A stretch of 8,542 nt of DNA from an uncultured Prevotella sp. (GTDB lineage Bacteria; Bacteroidota; Bacteroidia; Bacteroidales; Bacteroidaceae), in assembly GCA_945637645.1 (NCBI GenBank), contig CALZDK010000083.1:1-8542 (forward strand), in the 5' to 3' direction. The position numbers and the translations under genes are program-made. The first letter of the stretch is position 1. Each line of letters begins with the position of its first letter. Positions 5,907-8,542 of this stretch are shown in pieces. The notes below the pieces were generated by a model. The model ran no database searches and was not told the DNA's origin. It saw nothing but the letters and a program-made list of their open reading frames with translations.

Positions 5907-7076
5907 TCAATAGTGAATTTCCTTGTTTAGAATATCGTTGATAAGATCATTCAAATCTGCCTTTTGCCTGCTTCGTATTTCCTCAAGCCGTAGTGCCATC
6001 TTGTCCTTATCGGCAAATTTCCCTGTCAAGACACCCTTTATTGCCCTGAAAATATCGGCAGGATAGAAGGGGGAGAAATAGATGCCTGCCTCGCCAAGTA
6101 TTTCCGGAATGCTTGTGACGTTGGAGGCTATTGTGGGTGTTCCCTGTGCCAAGGCCTCGATGGGCGGATAGCCAAATCCTTCGAAAAGTGAAGGAAAGAC
6201 AAGTGCCTGGGCATGTTTGTATGCCTTGGTCATATCGCTGTCGGAGAGGAAATCGATGTCGATATGCTTCTTGTGTATGCTCTTGCCATATTTCAAGGTG
6301 ATGAGAGTCACGTCGCATCCTTCCTTCCATAGTTGACGGAAGGCTTTCATCACATTCTCCGCATTCTTGTATATCCTGTTGGCAGCTACCATGAAGACAT
6401 ATTTTTTCCCTTCCTCAATGGCTTTCCTTAGACGATCGTTGCTTATCGTTTTTTCGTCGGTAATGCTATGTGAGGGAGCGTAGCAGACGCGTACTTCCTT
6501 CTTTATCTCCGGAAAATAATATCTCAGGGCATTGGCTGAATATTCCGACACCGTATATGACACGGTGTTTTGTGACGAATAGAGTGGGACTATTGCATCG
6601 TAGCGTCGCCTCGCTATTCTACGGTATCTGCCTGAAACGACGTTGACAATGCGTTTTGCCCATTTCACGATGCTTTCCTTGTAGCTGTCGTGAAGGCAGA
6701 GGTCGATTTTGTTGTCGCACCGCTCTATGTCGAAGATGTCGTGAATGAACATTATTGTCTTGCACGTTATGCCATTCAGGTCGTAGTTAGAGTAGAATTG
6801 TCCTACGGCAATGAAGAAAACGTCAATGGAGTTGCTCGTTGTCAAATCACCTAATGGTTGTCTTGATATGTCGAGAAGTTTGATGTCATGCTCCTTGGCA
6901 TAAAGTTCATGGTCATACTGTCGTCCTGGAGCCAGACGTTTGTCGCAAGCCCCAAACACATTGATGTCTTCTGGCTTGTGTGTCAGAAGTTCGTCATAGA
7001 CAGCCTTGGCAAAACTTGCTGTTCCGCCAACGCCTCCATTATGCTGGAAGGGAATGAAGTCTATCAGTATGTTCAT
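5907..7076 (-). CDS. Glycosyltransferase family 4 (GT-B fold), first in operon
   Basis: This retaining GT-B glycosyltransferase has 389 residues, normal for GT4. The N-terminal domain opens MNILIDFIPFQHNGGVGGTA with the glycine-rich acceptor loop. MFIHDIFDIE (109-118) matches the HD motif of mannosyl/rhamnosyl-type GT4 enzymes, and TVSEYSANALRYYF (175-188) is the usual linker Ser/Ala motif. The donor domain has VAANRIYKNAENVMKAF (230-246), with the Arg and Lys that bind diphosphate, and a complete EX7E motif, E299-GFGYPPI-E307, followed by ALAQGTPTIASN. It is soluble or peripheral, with no transmembrane segment. Its start overlaps the 3' end of the Wzy-like gene by 38 bases, implying coupled translation. 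It probably adds one sugar to the lipid-linked repeat. The HD motif hints at a 6-deoxyhexose or mannose donor but does not settle it. Confidence 0.92.
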   Translation of the reverse strand: MNILIDFIPFQHNGGVGGTASFAKAVYDELLTHKPEDINVFGACDKRLAPGRQYDHELYAKEHDIKLLDISRQPLGDLTTSNSIDVFFIAVGQFYSNYDLNGITCKTIMFIHDIFDIERCDNKIDLCLHDSYKESIVKWAKRIVNVVSGRYRRIARRRYDAIVPLYSSQNTVSYTVSEYSANALRYYFPEIKKEVRVCYAPSHSITDEKTISNDRLRKAIEEGKKYVFMVAANRIYKNAENVMKAFRQLWKEGCDVTLITLKYGKSIHKKHIDIDFLSDSDMTKAYKHAQALVFPSLFEGFGYPPIEALAQGTPTIASNVTSIPEILGEAGIYFSPFYPADIFRAIKGVLTGKFADKDKMALRLEEIRSRQKADLNDLINDILNKEIHY

Positions 7077-8280
7077 ATTCTGTCGTCGTTTCTTTTTCTT
7101 TTATTGCTGTGATATAAAGTGGTATCATACGTCCAAACCACAGGACGAAAGCGTCAACTCCCCATATCAGAAGCAGTATGATACAAGCCGATGTCAATGC
7201 CCTCGCGTCAGAGAATCTCCTGAAGAGGAAGAAATAGAAGGTGAATAGCAGCAGCGTTCCGACAAGACCATAGTCGTAGATATAAACCTTATAGCCTGAG
7301 TCGCCAAAAGAACTGTAGTCGTAGTCTCTTCCGAGTATGATGTCTGTTGTTTGCACATAGCCATCGTATTCATTGTCGAAACTTTTGGTCACGCGGTTGT
7401 TTCCCTCCATTTCCCCGTCGTTCATCTCAAGTCTGAGGAGTATTAGGTCGTGAACAAGATTGTCGCCGCCATTGTAGAAGAAAGCGCCAGCGATGCCCAA
7501 AACTATCACTGTGAAGGCAATGACGACCTTCTTCACAATTTTTTCCCTGTTTGTCCATAGATTAAGGAACGTTATGGCAAAGATATAGGCATAGCCTGCA
7601 AGAGAGAATGAGATGAACAAACCGAAAAGCATACTCACGTTGTACCAACGCTTCCATTTTCCCCGTTGGGTCATGAGGAGCAGGGCGGTGGTGCTTCCAA
7701 GATAGGTAGGCTCAAGGAATATGGACTGAAAACGCGGTATTATGGAGAACAACGACCTTTCGTCTATTAGAAAGAAATAATAGTTTGAGAAATAGTAGAA
7801 ACCGTCGTTGAAGTCGAGGTCGCTGTAGGGTAGGGGAAATCCTATCAGATATAATAGGAATATGGGGTAGGAGACAAGTAGTATGCCGCCGAGCGTCTTG
7901 GCGAGAATGTCGGAAAATTTGCCGAGTCGTTGTTTGTCGTATTTCAGGAAGATGTATAGGACAGCACTGTTGAACAATGCTTTTATATATGTGTTTACGT
8001 TGTTGTCGTTCACTACGGCCTGGTAGAACAGCAGAATGATAAAAGCTATAGTCGGGAACAGAGCGTCAGAACTGCAGAATATCTGTTTGTCGAGTGGTCG
8101 GGATATGATGAATGCGGAGAGACCGAGAATGAACGACATTATCGGGAAAAAGGTGGCAACAGGCAATAGAAACCATACATTCATCGAACCGAAGAATGCC
8201 AAAAGCATTGAGGCGTAGAAAAACGCATTTGCAATGCTCTCCCTTGGTATGAGGTATAGTTTACTGAAGTCTATTTTCAT
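7039..8280 (-). CDS. Wzy-like oligosaccharide repeat-unit polymerase
   Basis: This polytopic inner-membrane protein of 413 residues has about ten hydrophobic segments, at roughly 19-38, 41-61, 76-91, 102-113, 131-151, 160-172, 192-203, 214-240, 250-268, 335-355 and 362-392. A large polar loop at 269-333 is presumably periplasmic. The segment RFQSIFLEPTYLG (183-195) resembles the Arg ... EP ... G motif of Wzy polymerases and WaaL-type ligases. YDYGLVGTLLLF (335-346) fits the usual motif before the last helices. Wzy joins repeat units on undecaprenyl diphosphate at the periplasmic face. The frame is open to 8490, but the hydrophilic, His-rich extra 70 residues overlap the flippase gene. The ATG at 8280 makes an ATGA overlap with that gene's stop and gives a proper membrane-protein start. 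A ligase role is possible, but position next to a flippase and glycosyltransferases favours polymerase. Confidence 0.78.
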   Translation of the reverse strand: MKIDFSKLYLIPRESIANAFFYASMLLAFFGSMNVWFLLPVATFFPIMSFILGLSAFIISRPLDKQIFCSSDALFPTIAFIILLFYQAVVNDNNVNTYIKALFNSAVLYIFLKYDKQRLGKFSDILAKTLGGILLVSYPIFLLYLIGFPLPYSDLDFNDGFYYFSNYYFFLIDERSLFSIIPRFQSIFLEPTYLGSTTALLLMTQRGKWKRWYNVSMLFGLFISFSLAGYAYIFAITFLNLWTNREKIVKKVVIAFTVIVLGIAGAFFYNGGDNLVHDLILLRLEMNDGEMEGNNRVTKSFDNEYDGYVQTTDIILGRDYDYSSFGDSGYKVYIYDYGLVGTLLLFTFYFFLFRRFSDARALTSACIILLLIWGVDAFVLWFGRMIPLYITAIKEKETTTEYEHTDRLHSLPA

Positions 8281-8542
8281 TTTTTTCTTCTCTCCTTTAT
8301 CAATTGTTTTGCAAACAGTCTTTCTTCGCTTGTCAGCGTGGTGAACCACATGCTTATCGCTCCCGCTGCAAAGCCGCAGGGTAGGGTGATGAACAACCTG
8401 TTGGTGCTGAGTGTGAAACTGTTGACCACCAAAAGGCATACTATAATAATTGAGATGACCAAAGGCACTATTGGTATAATGACCGACCACAGATAGTGTC
8501 GGACATCGAGCCCTATGGTTCGTTGCATGTAGGGGATGCGGA
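8277..8542 (-). CDS. Probable Wzx flippase, C-terminal part (cut by right edge)
   Basis: Eighty-seven residues are visible, and the frame runs open through the right edge (RIPY precedes the first Met at 8528), so this is the end of a larger protein rather than a small gene. It has two membrane helices, WSVIIPIVPLVISIIIVCLL and LFITLPCGFAAGAISMWF, then a cytoplasmic tail TSEERLFAKQLIKERRKK. A final helix pair followed by an Arg/Lys-rich tail after an EER/EEK motif is the way Bacteroidales polysaccharide flippases of the MATE/MOP type end. Its place just upstream of a Wzy-like polymerase supports this. Wzx would move the lipid-linked repeat unit across the inner membrane. Its last codons contain an A7 run at the junction with the next gene. 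Another membrane protein is possible because only the tail is seen. Confidence 0.6.
   Translation of the reverse strand, partial: RIPYMQRTIGLDVRHYLWSVIIPIVPLVISIIIVCLLVVNSFTLSTNRLFITLPCGFAAGAISMWFTTLTSEERLFAKQLIKERRKK

Noticed and set aside
8281..8490. An N-terminal extension of 70 residues on the Wzy-like protein.
   Set aside because: The extension is hydrophilic and His-rich, unlike any Wzy N-terminus, and overlaps the flippase gene. The ATG at 8280 gives a normal membrane-protein start with an ATGA overlap.
8277..8528. A stand-alone small membrane protein of 83 residues starting at 8528.
   Set aside because: The frame continues without a stop to the window edge, and the two helices plus basic tail look like the end of a flippase, so a partial larger gene is more likely.

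Overview
The window looks like chromosomal DNA from a Bacteroidales bacterium, probably Prevotella-like. The pyruvate kinase has the divergent N-terminus I associate with that phylum. Two intergenic sites match the Bacteroidetes promoter pattern TTTG ... TAnnTTTG. The glycan genes (WbsX family, TuaG-like GT2) are typical of Bacteroidales surface-polysaccharide loci. The genus assignment is inference.

Layout. At the left edge (1-251, + strand) is the 3' end of rpmA (ribosomal protein L27). A strong near-perfect hairpin (298-329) separates it from the convergent pyruvate kinase gene pyk (351-1787, - strand). Everything to the right, from 1907 to the right edge, is a run of minus-strand genes for a surface polysaccharide. 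In transcription order these are: the C-terminus of a probable Wzx flippase (8277-8542, cut by the edge), a Wzy-like polymerase (7039-8280), a GT4 glycosyltransferase (5907-7076), a WbsX-family protein (4766-5905), a D-glucuronyl C5-epimerase-domain protein (3829-4764), a second GT4 (2772-3812) and a GT2 glycosyltransferase (1907-2707). Junctions are tight: a 4-base ATGA overlap, a 38-base overlap, two 1-base gaps and one 16-base gap. This indicates one operon, except that a good promoter match lies just before the last gene.

How the genes work together. The glycosyltransferases (two GT4, one GT2, and presumably WbsX) would build a lipid-linked repeat unit at the inner face of the cytoplasmic membrane. 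Wzx would flip it and Wzy would polymerise it. The notable member is the C5-epimerase. Its family converts glucuronate to iduronate in heparin/heparan-type glycans, so the polymer may contain hexuronic acid, perhaps iduronate. The protein has no visible signal peptide, so it should act in the cytoplasm before flipping and polymerisation, unlike the animal enzyme, which works on finished polymer.

Three start codons are revised from the longest open frame: GT2 to 2707, the second GT4 to 3812 and the Wzy-like gene to 8280. No mobile element, CRISPR array, tRNA or rRNA is visible. No stretch longer than about 120 bases lacks a gene.
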